Shown here: positions 25,763 to 33,853 of the stretch, piece after piece
Numbering within the stretch: the stretch's first letter is position 1
Layout: each line of letters starts with the position of its first letter
NCBI GenBank assembly: GCA_025963385.1
Contig: JAOPUT010000339.1
Location: forward strand, 1 to 59,841
Direction: 5' to 3'
DNA from: Mycobacterium sp.
GTDB lineage: Bacteria; Actinomycetota; Actinomycetes; Mycobacteriales; Mycobacteriaceae
DNA: 59,841 bases
The notes under the pieces: generated by a model
What the model was told of the DNA's origin: nothing
The model's input: the letters and a program-made list of their open reading frames with translations, nothing else
Database searches by the model: none
Position numbers and translations under genes: made by a program

Positions 25763-25918
25763 TCAGGTCAAGATGATGAGCGCGAGCACGCCGAGCAGGA
25801 CGAGGGCGATCAACCCCGCCCGCAGGCATGCCATCAGGTGGCTGTGCGTGTAGACGTGCGCGGAGGTGTGCCATTCGGACGGCGGTACGGCTCTGGGCCC
25901 CAGCGGATGCGATGCCAT
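25763..25918 (-). CDS. Small single-pass membrane protein, 51 aa
   Basis: 51 residues. A His-containing N-terminal half (MASHPLGPRAVPPSEWHTSA then HVYTHSHLMACLR) is followed by one hydrophobic helix (AGLIALVLLGVLALIILT) reaching the C-terminus. The ATG at 25918 has CAGGAG with a 6-base spacing, a good ribosome site. An inverted repeat lies about 50 bases upstream. No family is recognised. The histidines could bind metal and the gene lies beside sodN, but that is only suggestive. Confidence 0.65.
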   Translation of the reverse strand: MASHPLGPRAVPPSEWHTSAHVYTHSHLMACLRAGLIALVLLGVLALIILT

Positions 25919-26280
25919 CAACAGCTCCTGACCTGCGCGATCAACCTTTTGCCCCCGGTGAGATCTGTCACAACCTAATGTTGTGATCGCGATCATAGCG
26001 CTTGGCGGATCGGCGAGAAAACTCGGCTGCGTCCGGGGAGGTTGCTTAGCCAGGCGTCGTTTTTCGCTCACCTCCGCGAAACCTGTTGATCACCCGTCGT
26101 TGGGACACAGCGTTATCCCCAGTCAATTTCAGGTCTTCGACAGATTCACCGGCTCAGGGGCTTTCTCGCAGCTACGTGCCTGTGCATGAACCTGTGGAAA
26201 CTGTGGATAGGCGACCGATTGCTGTGTCTGCCGTGCCAGCATGGAAAGCATGCAAGCGATGACGAACGAGGTGTCGACCA
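25919..26280. other. 362-base gene-free region between divergent genes
   Basis: Promoter region for the small membrane protein (minus) and the rhodanese gene (plus). It has the inverted repeats at 25968-25995 and AT-richer stretches, plus TTATCCCCA (26113) and TGTGGATAG (26202), which resemble DnaA boxes with one mismatch each. I see no gene in it. Confidence 0.5.
25968..25995. promoter_or_regulatory. Overlapping inverted repeats upstream of the small membrane protein
   Basis: TCACAAC, CTAAT, GTTGTGA (25968-25986) is a perfect 7-5-7 inverted repeat, directly overlapped by the palindrome TGATCGCGATCA (25984-25995). It lies 50-77 bases upstream of the 51-residue membrane protein start, a normal operator position. 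The regulator is unknown. Confidence 0.5.
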
Positions 26281-26622
26281 GTGAGTGACGACGAGGTCGG
26301 AGAGGCCCAGATCGCCGACGTTCCCGTGTCCTTCGACGATTCGGTGGTGCTGCTCGACGTCCGCGAGGACGACGAGTGGCAGCGCGGTCACGCCGAAGGA
26401 GCCCAGCACATCCCGATGGGTGACGTGCCCGCCCGCATCGGGGAGATCGACACCGATGCCACGCTCTACGTCGTGTGCCACGCCGGTGGTCGCTCGCAAC
26501 GGGTGGCGCAGTACCTCGCCCGCAACGGCTACGAACCGATCAACGTCGCCGGAGGGATGCTGGCGTGGGCCGGAGCCGGACGCGCCGTCGTCACCGACGA
26601 CGGCTCTGCAGGCACCGTCTGA
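26281..26622 (+). CDS. Rhodanese-domain protein
   Basis: 113 residues forming a single rhodanese fold. It has DDSVVLLDVREDDEWQRGHA and a catalytic loop VVCHAGGRSQRVAQYL with the sulfur-carrying Cys at about residue 66. Such stand-alone domains transfer sulfane sulfur to cyanide or physiological thiols, or serve in persulfide handling. The GTG at 26281 gives VSDDEVGEAQIADVPVSFDD. It lies 20 bases before the DUF4328 protein gene on the same strand. The physiological acceptor is unknown. Confidence 0.88.
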   Translation: MSDDEVGEAQIADVPVSFDDSVVLLDVREDDEWQRGHAEGAQHIPMGDVPARIGEIDTDATLYVVCHAGGRSQRVAQYLARNGYEPINVAGGMLAWAGAGRAVVTDDGSAGTV

Positions 26623-26641
26623 CGGACCGTAGGCTGATGGC

Positions 26642-27697
26642 GTGATCCAGGTCTGTTCACGGTGCAGCACGCGATGGAACGTGCGCGACCGTCAGCGTGT
26701 CTGGTGCCCGCGTTGCCAGGGCTCGCTGCTCGCACCTTCGGCCGAGCCGGACGCGTCATGGGCGACCAGGCCCACCGACGTCGCGCAGCCGGGCGCCGCG
26801 GGCCCGACGCAACGTCTACCCGCCGGCTACCGCTGGATCGCGGTGCGGCCGGGAGCGGCGCCGCCGCCTCGGCGCGTACGTCGCCCGCTGGGCCCGACGC
26901 CCAGGTACGCGAGCATCCCGCGATGGGGACTTCAGGACCACTTCGACGCGATCGCGCCCACGCCACAGGTCGAACCGCCCAGGGCGTCGACGCGGATGGT
27001 GCGCGCCACGCTGTTGACGACGATGTTCGCGCTCGCGTTCGCCGTGGTGGTCCACATCGCCAACTACGCGCTGCTGCTCTACAACCGCTCGAAGCTGCTC
27101 AACCCCATCATCGCGGGGGCGGCGACGTGGGCTGGCGTCGCTGCCAGCGTGCTGGTGTTCTTCACCTTGATCGCCACTACGGTCGTGCTCACCAACTGGC
27201 TGATCGCGCGGCGTCGGGCGGCTTATGCGCGCCACGAGATGCCCGACCCTCGACCTGCGTGGCAGCTGTGGCTGGGCTGCCTGCTGCCGCTGGTCAATCT
27301 GTTCTGGGCCCCGGTGTTCGTCATCGAACTGGCCAGGGTCGAAGGTCGCCTGGCCTGGCTGCGCACGCCCATCGTCGTGTGGTGGTGCGCCTGGTGGGTG
27401 AGCTTCCTGGTGTCGATGTTCTCGTTCGCGACCAGTTTCACGCGAGACGCCCAGGGCATCGCCAACAACACGGTCGTCATCACCATCGCCTACCTCACGG
27501 CACTGGCCGCGCTGCTGCTGACGGTGAAGATGTACCGCGGCTTCGAACATCAGGCCGTCGACCGACCCGTCAAGCGGTGGGTGATGGTGGAGGTCGAGGC
27601 ACCCGAGGCTGCCGAGGCGCCCAAGGCGCTGCCGAAGGACGCCGAGACGGATTCCGCGCCTCGGGTTGAGTCCGATCGGGAAGAACCGGCAGCATAG
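26642..27697 (+). CDS. DUF4328 membrane protein with N-terminal zinc ribbon (Rv3843c-like)
   Basis: 351 residues. The N-terminus has a zinc ribbon (Cys5, Cys8, Cys22, Cys25 in CSRCSTRW...WCPRCQG), then a Pro/Arg-rich linker. About six membrane segments form a DUF4328-type domain (TMFALAFAVVVHIANYALLL; RPAWQLWLGCLLPLVNLFWA). An acidic Ala/Glu tail ends the protein. Gene order with glpQ1 downstream matches M. tuberculosis Rv3843c-Rv3842c. It starts at GTG. Function is unknown. Confidence 0.83.
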   Translation: MIQVCSRCSTRWNVRDRQRVWCPRCQGSLLAPSAEPDASWATRPTDVAQPGAAGPTQRLPAGYRWIAVRPGAAPPPRRVRRPLGPTPRYASIPRWGLQDHFDAIAPTPQVEPPRASTRMVRATLLTTMFALAFAVVVHIANYALLLYNRSKLLNPIIAGAATWAGVAASVLVFFTLIATTVVLTNWLIARRRAAYARHEMPDPRPAWQLWLGCLLPLVNLFWAPVFVIELARVEGRLAWLRTPIVVWWCAWWVSFLVSMFSFATSFTRDAQGIANNTVVITIAYLTALAALLLTVKMYRGFEHQAVDRPVKRWVMVEVEAPEAAEAPKALPKDAETDSAPRVESDREEPAA

Positions 27698-27701
27698 GCC
27701 C

Positions 27702-28541
27702 ATGACTTCGGCCGACGGAGCCCTCGGCGGCCACCCGTTCGTGGTGGCTCACCGTGGTGCATCGGCGCAACGGCCCGAACACACCATCGCCGCCTATGAA
27801 CTCGCCCTCCGCGAGGGTGCGGACGGTGTCGAGTGCGACGTGCGACTGACGCGCGACGGCCACCTGGTGTGCGTCCACGACCGCCGGATCGACCGGACGT
27901 CGACCGGCACCGGACTGGTCAGCGAGATGACGCTCGCCGAGTTGCGCGAATTCGATTACGGCGCTTGGCATTCCAGCTCGCGGAAGGACGGCGGCTGCGG
28001 AGACACCGGCTTGCTCACCCTCGACGCCCTCATCTCGTTGGTCCTCGACTGGAATCGGCCAGTCAAGATCTTCATCGAGACCAAGCATCCGGTGCGCTAC
28101 GGAGCCCTGGTGGAGAGCAAGGTGCTCGCCCTGCTGCACAGGTACGGCATCGCCTCACCCGCGTCGGCCGATCTGTCCCGCGCCGTCGTCATCTCGTTCT
28201 CGGCGGCCGCGGTCTGGCGGATCCGCCGGGCGGCGCCCATGCTCCCGACGGTGCTTCTCGGGGAGACGTCGCGATACCTGGGCGGCAGTGCCGCGACGAC
28301 CGTCGGCGCCACCGCGGTGGGACCGTCGATCGCCACGCTGCGCGAGCACCCGGAACTCGTCGACCGGGCGGCCGCGCACGGCAGAGCGCTGTACTGCTGG
28401 ACGGTGGACCACTACGAGGACGTCCGCTACTGCCGCGACGTCGGCGTGGCGTGGGTGGCCACCAACCACCCGGGCCGCACCAAGGACTGGCTGCAGAACG
28501 GGCTGACCGAGGCCGGTCGCGACCAGCCGCCGGACGGTTAG
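27702..28541 (+). CDS. glpQ1: Glycerophosphodiester phosphodiesterase GlpQ1
   Basis: A 279-residue GDPD-fold enzyme that hydrolyses glycerophosphodiesters from phospholipid turnover to glycerol 3-phosphate. Motifs are VAHRGASAQRPEHTIAAYEL, GVECDVRLTRDGHLVCVHD (metal-binding Glu/Asp and catalytic His) and FIETKHP. A C-terminal HGRALYCWTVDHYED supplies the ring-binding Trp. The ATG at 27702 lies 4 bases after the upstream stop, and no signal peptide is visible, so it is probably cytoplasmic. The stop shares TTAG with convergent bfrB. Confidence 0.92.
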   Translation: MTSADGALGGHPFVVAHRGASAQRPEHTIAAYELALREGADGVECDVRLTRDGHLVCVHDRRIDRTSTGTGLVSEMTLAELREFDYGAWHSSSRKDGGCGDTGLLTLDALISLVLDWNRPVKIFIETKHPVRYGALVESKVLALLHRYGIASPASADLSRAVVISFSAAAVWRIRRAAPMLPTVLLGETSRYLGGSAATTVGATAVGPSIATLREHPELVDRAAAHGRALYCWTVDHYEDVRYCRDVGVAWVATNHPGRTKDWLQNGLTEAGRDQPPDG

Positions 28542-29083
28542 AGCCTGCCGCCTGCCGCCTTCGGCGCGGTCGGGTCGGCCGCCGGTGCGGCGAGCTCACG
28601 GGCGACGAAGTCCTCGAGGTGGAAGAGGTTGTCCCCAGCCCGCTCGGCGATGCGCACCAGCGTCGTGATGGTCGCGACCTCTTCGACCTGCTCCTTGAGG
28701 AACCACTGCATGAACTGCTCGCCCAGGTAGTCGCCCTCGTCGCGGGCCGCGCTCGCAAGACTGCTGATCTGCTCGGTTACGGTGCGCTCCTGGTCGAGCG
28801 CCAGACGCAGTGCCGCGAGCGGCGACTCGAAACCGTTGCGGACGCCGTCGATGCCAGGGATCTCGACCTCGATGTCGCGGTCGAGCAGGTACTGGACGAG
28901 CATCATTGCGTGATTGCGCTCTTCGACGGCCTGGGCGTAGAAGTGCTTGGCCAGCTGCGGGAGATCGACTCCGTCGAAGTGAACGGCGATGGCGACGTAT
29001 TGCTGCGACGAAGTGAACTCGCTGCGGATCTGCTCCTGGAGCAGCTTGTGGAATTTGGTGTCCAACGTGAATGCGTCACTCAT
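28538..29083 (-). CDS. bfrB: Ferritin BfrB
   Basis: 181 residues of four-helix ferritin that oxidises Fe(II) and stores iron as a 24-mer. Ferroxidase residues lie in QIRSEFTSSQQYVAIAVHFD and YAQAVEERNHAMMLVQYLL (Glu/His), with another acidic segment near DQERTVTEQISSL. The C-terminal tail is Ala/Pro-rich, typical of mycobacterial BfrB. Two IdeR-like elements lie 40-73 bases upstream. IdeR is known to activate bfrB when iron is plentiful in M. tuberculosis. Confidence 0.95.
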   Translation of the reverse strand: MSDAFTLDTKFHKLLQEQIRSEFTSSQQYVAIAVHFDGVDLPQLAKHFYAQAVEERNHAMMLVQYLLDRDIEVEIPGIDGVRNGFESPLAALRLALDQERTVTEQISSLASAARDEGDYLGEQFMQWFLKEQVEEVATITTLVRIAERAGDNLFHLEDFVARELAAPAADPTAPKAAGGRL

Positions 29084-29122
29084 GAAGTGAAGAATAGTGC
29101 AGGTCAGAGCATCCTGTCAGCA

Positions 29123-29156
29123 AAGGTATGACTAATTAAGGCCAGGTTGCCCTTAC
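29123..29156. promoter_or_regulatory. Tandem IdeR-like elements upstream of bfrB
   Basis: AAAGGTATGACTAATTAAG (29123-29141) shares AGGTATG-x-CTAA-x-TTA-x-G... with the better box at 32142. TAAGGCCAGGTTGCCCTTA (29138-29156) is a partial palindrome. Both match the 19-base IdeR consensus only weakly (about 10-11 positions by eye), with centres 15 bases apart. Supported mainly by known IdeR control of bfrB. Confidence 0.4.
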
Positions 29157-29231
29157 TGCTGTGACACCGGCAACGCCGCAAACCTCGTGTCCTGCTGTGT
29201 TTGCTGCTGCGGCCGGCAAACAAAGGGTCGG

Positions 29232-30455
29232 CTAAATGTGGCCCGCGTCGAGCACGTCCTGCGGCACCGCGGTGTCGGTCGCCAGCGCGTGGAACAGCCG
29301 GTTGGCCGCGTCGGTGTCCCACACGACCACGGAGCCCGAGTCGCTGCCGGTGAAGTCGCCGATCGGCACCGTGGTGGTCGTGATCGTGCCGTGCAGCGCC
29401 CACGCGAGCCGCGCCAGATCCCACACGTGCGCCCCGTCGTCCACGGTCACCGCGCCCGACGCGGCGTGAGCCATTGGGTACCAGCGCAGCGGGTTCAGCA
29501 GCACGGCGGGACTCACGGCGCGGTGCATCAGCGTCGACATGAACTGCCGCTGGTTCGTCATCCGGTCGAGGTCGGCGCGCGGTGTCGCCCGCGAGCGCAC
29601 GTAGCCCAGCGCGGTGCGGCCGTCGAGCTCCTGGCACCCGGCCGGTAGGTCGATGCCTGCCAGCGGGTCGGCGATCGGCTCCGAAGGGCACATCGTGACA
29701 CCGCCGACGGCGTCGACCATCACGGCGAACCCGTCGAACCCGATCTCGCCGTAGTGGTCCAGCCGCAGGCCCGTCGCCTGCTCGACCGTCTGCGCCAAAA
29801 GCGGCGCGCCGCCGATGGCGAACGCGGCGTTGATCTTGTCCTCTCCGTGGCCCGGAATCGGGACGTAGGAATCCCGCGGAATCGAGACCATCGTGGCCGG
29901 GACGCTCGAGCCGAGGCCCGGCACGTGAACCAGCAGGATGGTGTCGGTGCGGCCGTCGCCGAGATCACCGCCCGTGGCGAGCTCGGCCTGCTGCTCGGGG
30001 GTGAGGTCCTGCCTGCTGTCCGACCCGACCAGCAGCCACGTGGTTCCGCTACCCGAGGGCGGCCGGTCGGGCAGCGCGGTCAGCGCGGGGATGCGGTGCA
30101 GCGACGTGTCGATCCACACCCCGGTGCCGACGATCGCCACCACGATGAGGAACAGCAGCGCGAGCAGGATGCGCCCCCAGTGCCTCTTGCGCCGGGGTCC
30201 ACGTGACCTCGGCGGCGCGGCGGGCGCCTGCGGGGCGGGTGCCTGCGCCGGCGGGCGACGTGGTGGTGCGGGCCGGCTGGCGGGTGGTGGCGGCGGGCGG
30301 TACCGCGGCGGAGGCGGTGGTGGCGGGCGGTGCCGCGGCGGAGGCGGTGGTGGCGGCTGGTACTTCGGGTCGCGACGGATGACCTGTGACGGCTCGTGCG
30401 ACGGCCTGGGGCGCCGCGGATCTGGCCCGGGGTAGGGCGGCCGGTTGTCGGTCAC
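29232..30455 (-). CDS. LytR-CpsA-Psr (LCP) cell-wall ligase
   Basis: 407 residues. A ~90-residue cytoplasmic region of Pro-rich repeats (PPPPPPPRHRPPPPPPPRYR) precedes one membrane helix (GRILLALLFLIVVAIVGTGV), then an extracellular LCP domain. LCP motifs include WLLVGSDSRQDL, GRTDTILLVHV, VSIPRDSYVPIPG (catalytic Arg/Asp) and ALGYVRSR...DLDRMTNQRQF. LCP enzymes attach lipid-linked polymers such as arabinogalactan to peptidoglycan. It is last of three minus-strand genes behind an IdeR-like box. M. tuberculosis has a shorter related gene, Rv3840, here. Confidence 0.9.
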   Translation of the reverse strand: MTDNRPPYPGPDPRRPRPSHEPSQVIRRDPKYQPPPPPPPRHRPPPPPPPRYRPPPPPASRPAPPRRPPAQAPAPQAPAAPPRSRGPRRKRHWGRILLALLFLIVVAIVGTGVWIDTSLHRIPALTALPDRPPSGSGTTWLLVGSDSRQDLTPEQQAELATGGDLGDGRTDTILLVHVPGLGSSVPATMVSIPRDSYVPIPGHGEDKINAAFAIGGAPLLAQTVEQATGLRLDHYGEIGFDGFAVMVDAVGGVTMCPSEPIADPLAGIDLPAGCQELDGRTALGYVRSRATPRADLDRMTNQRQFMSTLMHRAVSPAVLLNPLRWYPMAHAASGAVTVDDGAHVWDLARLAWALHGTITTTTVPIGDFTGSDSGSVVVWDTDAANRLFHALATDTAVPQDVLDAGHI

Positions 30456-30497
30456 GGCAATGAATGTACGTGCAGCACACGACCGAATCGGCGTCGA

Positions 30498-31277
30498 TCA
30501 GCCAAGCCAGCCGAGGTGCCCCGCGAGCAGCGCGTATCCCACGTACGCGACGGCATCGATGATGCCGTGCGCCACGATCAGCGGCCACAGCCGACCCGTG
30601 CGTTGCCACACGTACCCGAACACCAGACCCATGACCACGTTGCCGACACCCGCGCCGAAGCCCTGGTACAGGTGGTAGGCGCCGCGCAGGAGGGCCGATG
30701 CCACCAGCACGACGACGGGGGTCATGCCGAGTTGGCGTAGCCGCGTCATGAGGAACGCGACGACGATGACCTCTTCGGCCCAGCCGTTGGCGAAGGCCAC
30801 CGCAAGGAGAAGCGGGACGCGCCACCAGGTGTCGCCGAGCTCGGACGGCACCACGTCCACGCCGATGCCAAGCGCTCGACCCGCGACGTACAGGCCAAGG
30901 CCGGGGAGCCCGATGAGAGCCGCGAGCCCAAGCCCGCCGAGCAGGTCGGGACGCCACCGGAAGCGCCCGAGCCCGATGCGTCGGGGCCCGAAACCGCTGC
31001 GCCACAACAGATATAAGCCGAGGAGCCCCCAGGCGACGAGCTGAAGGACCGACGCCAGGTTCAGCGCCAGGTTGATCAGGTCGATCGGGGAGAGCTTGCG
31101 GTTGAGTGCCACCTTTTGGCCGGAGAGGCCGAGGATGACCGCTTCGGTCAGGCTGACCAGGGCGGTGTACGCGGAGAGTCCGAACGTGACCGCGAGGACG
31201 ACGGCGATCTCGAGCCGGATGGTCCGTTTGCGTGGGTCGGTCAGCAACTCTTCGGTCGGCCCTGTCACCGGAGCCAC
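30498..31277 (-). CDS. CPBP-family intramembrane protein (Abi/CaaX protease-like)
   Basis: 259 residues with about seven hydrophobic segments. The CPBP motif region is NGWAEEVIVVAFLMTRLRQL, with the two glutamates present but Val where the usual EExxxR arginine would be. Further His-containing motifs are RGAYHLYQGFG and PLIVAHGIIDAVAYVG. The family includes CaaX-type proteases and bacteriocin self-immunity proteins; the variant motif makes proteolysis uncertain. It lies 28 bases after the Rv3839-like gene and 42 bases before the LCP gene, all in one direction. Confidence 0.82.
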   Translation of the reverse strand: MAPVTGPTEELLTDPRKRTIRLEIAVVLAVTFGLSAYTALVSLTEAVILGLSGQKVALNRKLSPIDLINLALNLASVLQLVAWGLLGLYLLWRSGFGPRRIGLGRFRWRPDLLGGLGLAALIGLPGLGLYVAGRALGIGVDVVPSELGDTWWRVPLLLAVAFANGWAEEVIVVAFLMTRLRQLGMTPVVVLVASALLRGAYHLYQGFGAGVGNVVMGLVFGYVWQRTGRLWPLIVAHGIIDAVAYVGYALLAGHLGWLG

Positions 31278-31305
31278 GGTAGCCGTCGGTGGGTGAAGGC
31301 GGGAA

Positions 31306-32121
31306 TCAGATGCGGCGGGCGCGCAATCCGTTGAGGAATGGGCAGCCCATCAGGACGCGGATGGCCTGGCTCAGACCGGTGACGTCGTCGACCGGCTTGG
31401 CGAACGGCAGGCGCACGTCGTGGTCGCCGTCCTCCGCCTCGACGCGGAGCTGGACGCCGTAGCGGTCCAGCCCGAGCGGGCGGACACGGCCGTGCCGCAG
31501 CGGCGACGGGAGCCGGTTGGCCAGGCGGTCGACCACCTCGCGATGGTCCGACTCGAGGTGCTGCAGCCAGCAGGATTCCACTGCGCAGAAGGGATCGGGC
31601 TGGGCGTCGAGGAGGGTGCTGACGCCGACGGACTCGGCGCCGGTCGAGTCGGCCACCACCACGGAGTCGATCTCGAGCCGCACCAGCGAGTACGGGGTGT
31701 CGCCCGCGGCCGCCTGCCCGGTGCCGGTATTGACCCGCAGCAGAGCGGGATTCGGGTTCTTCTCGGCGACGAGGTCGAGCAGGTCCGACACGTCGGACGT
31801 CGCGACGGTGAACAGCCTGCCGCTGATCCATACCAGTGAGCGCACCGGCTCGCGCAGCGGCAGGGGTGCGTAGTCGGTCAACTCGAGTACGGCCTGGACG
31901 CCCGCAGCGCCCGACGAGAGCACCATGCCCGCGAGTAGACCGTCGGCGGGCACCGTGATGGCGACCGATCCGTCGTCGAGCAGGTGGTGCACGGGAGTGG
32001 GCGCGGGCTCGATGCCCTCGAGGGCCAGCATCGCGCCTCCGCCGCGCGCACATGCGCTGCGGATCCGCTCGGCCGTCGTGGGGCCCACCAGGGCCGTTCC
32101 TGCGGTCGCATCGCCGATCAT
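31306..32121 (-). CDS. DUF2470 protein, Rv3839-like, probably iron-regulated
   Basis: 271 residues: an N-terminal split-barrel-like part (GSVAITVPADGLLAGMVLSS; ELTDYAPLPLREPVRSLVWI) and a C-terminal DUF2470-type domain (CAVESCWLQHLESDHREVVD...), a build seen in haem- or flavin-binding split-barrel proteins. In M. tuberculosis Rv3839 is repressed by IdeR. An IdeR-like box lies 21-39 bases upstream of this start (32142-32160), consistent with that. It heads a three-gene unit with the CPBP and LCP genes. Its enzymatic role is unknown. Confidence 0.85.
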   Translation of the reverse strand: MIGDATAGTALVGPTTAERIRSACARGGGAMLALEGIEPAPTPVHHLLDDGSVAITVPADGLLAGMVLSSGAAGVQAVLELTDYAPLPLREPVRSLVWISGRLFTVATSDVSDLLDLVAEKNPNPALLRVNTGTGQAAAGDTPYSLVRLEIDSVVVADSTGAESVGVSTLLDAQPDPFCAVESCWLQHLESDHREVVDRLANRLPSPLRHGRVRPLGLDRYGVQLRVEAEDGDHDVRLPFAKPVDDVTGLSQAIRVLMGCPFLNGLRARRI

Positions 32122-32141
32122 CGCGCCTGCCTTCCGTCGAG

Positions 32142-32160
32142 TGAGGTATGCCTAACTTAG
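32142..32160. promoter_or_regulatory. IdeR box upstream of the Rv3839-like gene
   Basis: TGAGGTATGCCTAACTTAG matches the 19-base IdeR consensus TTAGGTTAGGCTAACCTAA at about 14 positions on the minus strand by eye. It sits 21 bases from the start codon, where bound IdeR-Fe would block transcription. Confidence 0.7.
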
Positions 32161-32237
32161 GCTGCCCTCACCAAGTCGTGCAAGGTCTACCGAAATGCCT
32201 TGGAGAGCGCTGCGGGCTGAGCCGATAGTGTTGAGCC

Positions 32238-33170
32238 GTGCCACGCGTCGCCTATCTGGGTCCTGAGGGGACCTTCACCGAAGCGGCGTTGTTGCAGATG
32301 GCGGCCGGTGGAGTGATCCCCGGCACCTCGGCGAGCGACGCGGACCTGACGCCGGTCGCGTGCGACAGCGCCGAGGCTGCCCTGGCCGCCGTCCGGTCAG
32401 GCGCCGCCGACTACGCCTGCGCGCCGATCGAGAACTCGATCGAGGGATCGGTCGTCCCGACGATGGACAGCCTCGCCGCGGGCACGCCACTGCAGATCTT
32501 CGCCGAGCACACCCTCGACGTCGCCTTCAGCATCGCCGTTCGCCCCGGCACCCAGGCCGCGAGCGTGGCGACCGTCGCGGCCTTCCCCGTCGCACTCGCG
32601 CAGGTGAAGCGCTGGCTCGCCGAAAACCTCCCAGGGGCACAGCCGGTGCCCACCACGTCCAACGCCGCCGCCGCCCACGACGTCGCCCTTGGACGCGCCG
32701 ACGCGGGAGTCAGCACCGCACTCGCCGCCCAACGGCTGGGGCTCGCCACGCTGGCCGACGGCGTCGTCGACGAGCCGAACGCCAGAACCAGGTTCGTCCT
32801 CGCGGGTCTGCCGGGGCCGCCGCCTGCCCGCACCGGCACCGACCGCACCTCGGTCGTCCTGCGACTGGACAACGTGCCAGGCGCACTGGTCGCGGCGATG
32901 ACCGAGTTCGCGATCCGTGACATCGACCTGACCCGGATCGAATCCCGACCGACCCGAGTCGAATTGGGCACCTATGTCTTCTTTCTGGACTGCGTCGGGC
33001 ACATCGACGACGATCCGGTGGCCGAGGCACTTCGGGCGTTGCATCGACGTTGTGCAGATGTGCGATACCTGGGTTCCTGGTCCACCGGCTCCGCCGTCGG
33101 TGCGACACCGCCGGTGACAGACGAGGCGGCCGCATGGCTGGCCGGACTTCGAGAGGGGCGCGCCCGATGA
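32238..33170 (+). CDS. pheA: Prephenate dehydratase
   Basis: 310 residues. It converts prephenate to phenylpyruvate in phenylalanine synthesis. The N-terminal periplasmic-binding-type catalytic domain starts YLGPEGTFTEAALLQMAA, with CAPIENSIEGSVVPTMD and the catalytic TRF motif in NARTRFVLAG (about residue 183). A C-terminal ACT domain (VPGALVAAMTEFAIRDIDLT, then ESRP and YVFFLDCVGH) gives feedback control by phenylalanine. It starts at GTG. The stop overlaps the next gene by 4 bases. Confidence 0.96.
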   Translation: MPRVAYLGPEGTFTEAALLQMAAGGVIPGTSASDADLTPVACDSAEAALAAVRSGAADYACAPIENSIEGSVVPTMDSLAAGTPLQIFAEHTLDVAFSIAVRPGTQAASVATVAAFPVALAQVKRWLAENLPGAQPVPTTSNAAAAHDVALGRADAGVSTALAAQRLGLATLADGVVDEPNARTRFVLAGLPGPPPARTGTDRTSVVLRLDNVPGALVAAMTEFAIRDIDLTRIESRPTRVELGTYVFFLDCVGHIDDDPVAEALRALHRRCADVRYLGSWSTGSAVGATPPVTDEAAAWLAGLREGRAR

Positions 33171-33847
33171 CCGGTCGACTGGTACTCGTCCGCCACGGGC
33201 AGTCGCACGGCAACGTCGAAAGGCGCCTCGACACCAGGCCTCCGGGAGCGGCGCTCACGGACCTCGGCCACGAGCAGGCGCACGCGTTCGGCCGCGCGTG
33301 GGAGCACCCCGTGGGCCTCGTCGCGCACTCCACGGCCCTGCGTGCCGTCGAGACGGCGGCGGGGATCGGCAAGGAGCTCGGGCTGGGTGCCGTCGAGCTG
33401 GGCGGCATCCACGAGGTGCAGGCGGGCGATCTGGAGAACCGCAACGACGACGACGCGCACGAGGAGTTCAACGGGATCTACCGGCTGTGGCAGGAGGGCA
33501 ACCTCGAGGTCCCCATCCCGGGTGGCGAGACCGCTCAGCAGGTGCTGGACCGGTACCTGCCCGTCGTGCGGCAGCTGCGGTTGCGGTACCTCGACGACCA
33601 CGACTGGGTGGGTGACGTGATCGTCGTGAGCCACGGCGCGGCGATCCGGTTGGTGAGCGCCGTGCTCGCGGGCGTGGACGCCGGTTTCGCGATCGAGCAC
33701 CACCTCGCGAACACGGAGTGCGTGGTGCTCAGCCCGATCACCGACGACCGGTGGAGCTGCGTGCAGTGGGGAACGTTCACGCCGCCGTTCGAGCCCGTCG
33801 AACATCCCGTCGACGACTCGGTGCACAGCGCCGACCCGATGGGCTGA
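33167..33847 (+). CDS. Histidine phosphatase family protein (phosphoglycerate mutase-like)
   Basis: 226 residues. The phosphate pocket is LVLVRHGQSHGNVERRLD (phospho-accepting His in RHG), and the second His is in IVVSHGAAIRLVSAVL. A conserved Arg/Glu core lies between. Such proteins remove phosphate from small metabolites or act as mutases; the mycobacterial homologue Rv3837c is annotated only as a probable phosphoglycerate mutase. The ATG overlaps the pheA stop (ATGA), so they are coupled. The substrate is unknown. Confidence 0.9.
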   Translation: MTGRLVLVRHGQSHGNVERRLDTRPPGAALTDLGHEQAHAFGRAWEHPVGLVAHSTALRAVETAAGIGKELGLGAVELGGIHEVQAGDLENRNDDDAHEEFNGIYRLWQEGNLEVPIPGGETAQQVLDRYLPVVRQLRLRYLDDHDWVGDVIVVSHGAAIRLVSAVLAGVDAGFAIEHHLANTECVVLSPITDDRWSCVQWGTFTPPFEPVEHPVDDSVHSADPMG

Positions 33848-33853
33848 GACTGC

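Noticed and set aside
26113..26210. TTATCCCCA and TGTGGATAG resembling DnaA boxes
   Set aside because: Each has one mismatch, there are only two, and no dnaA, dnaN or other origin genes are in the window; chance or minor sites are more likely.
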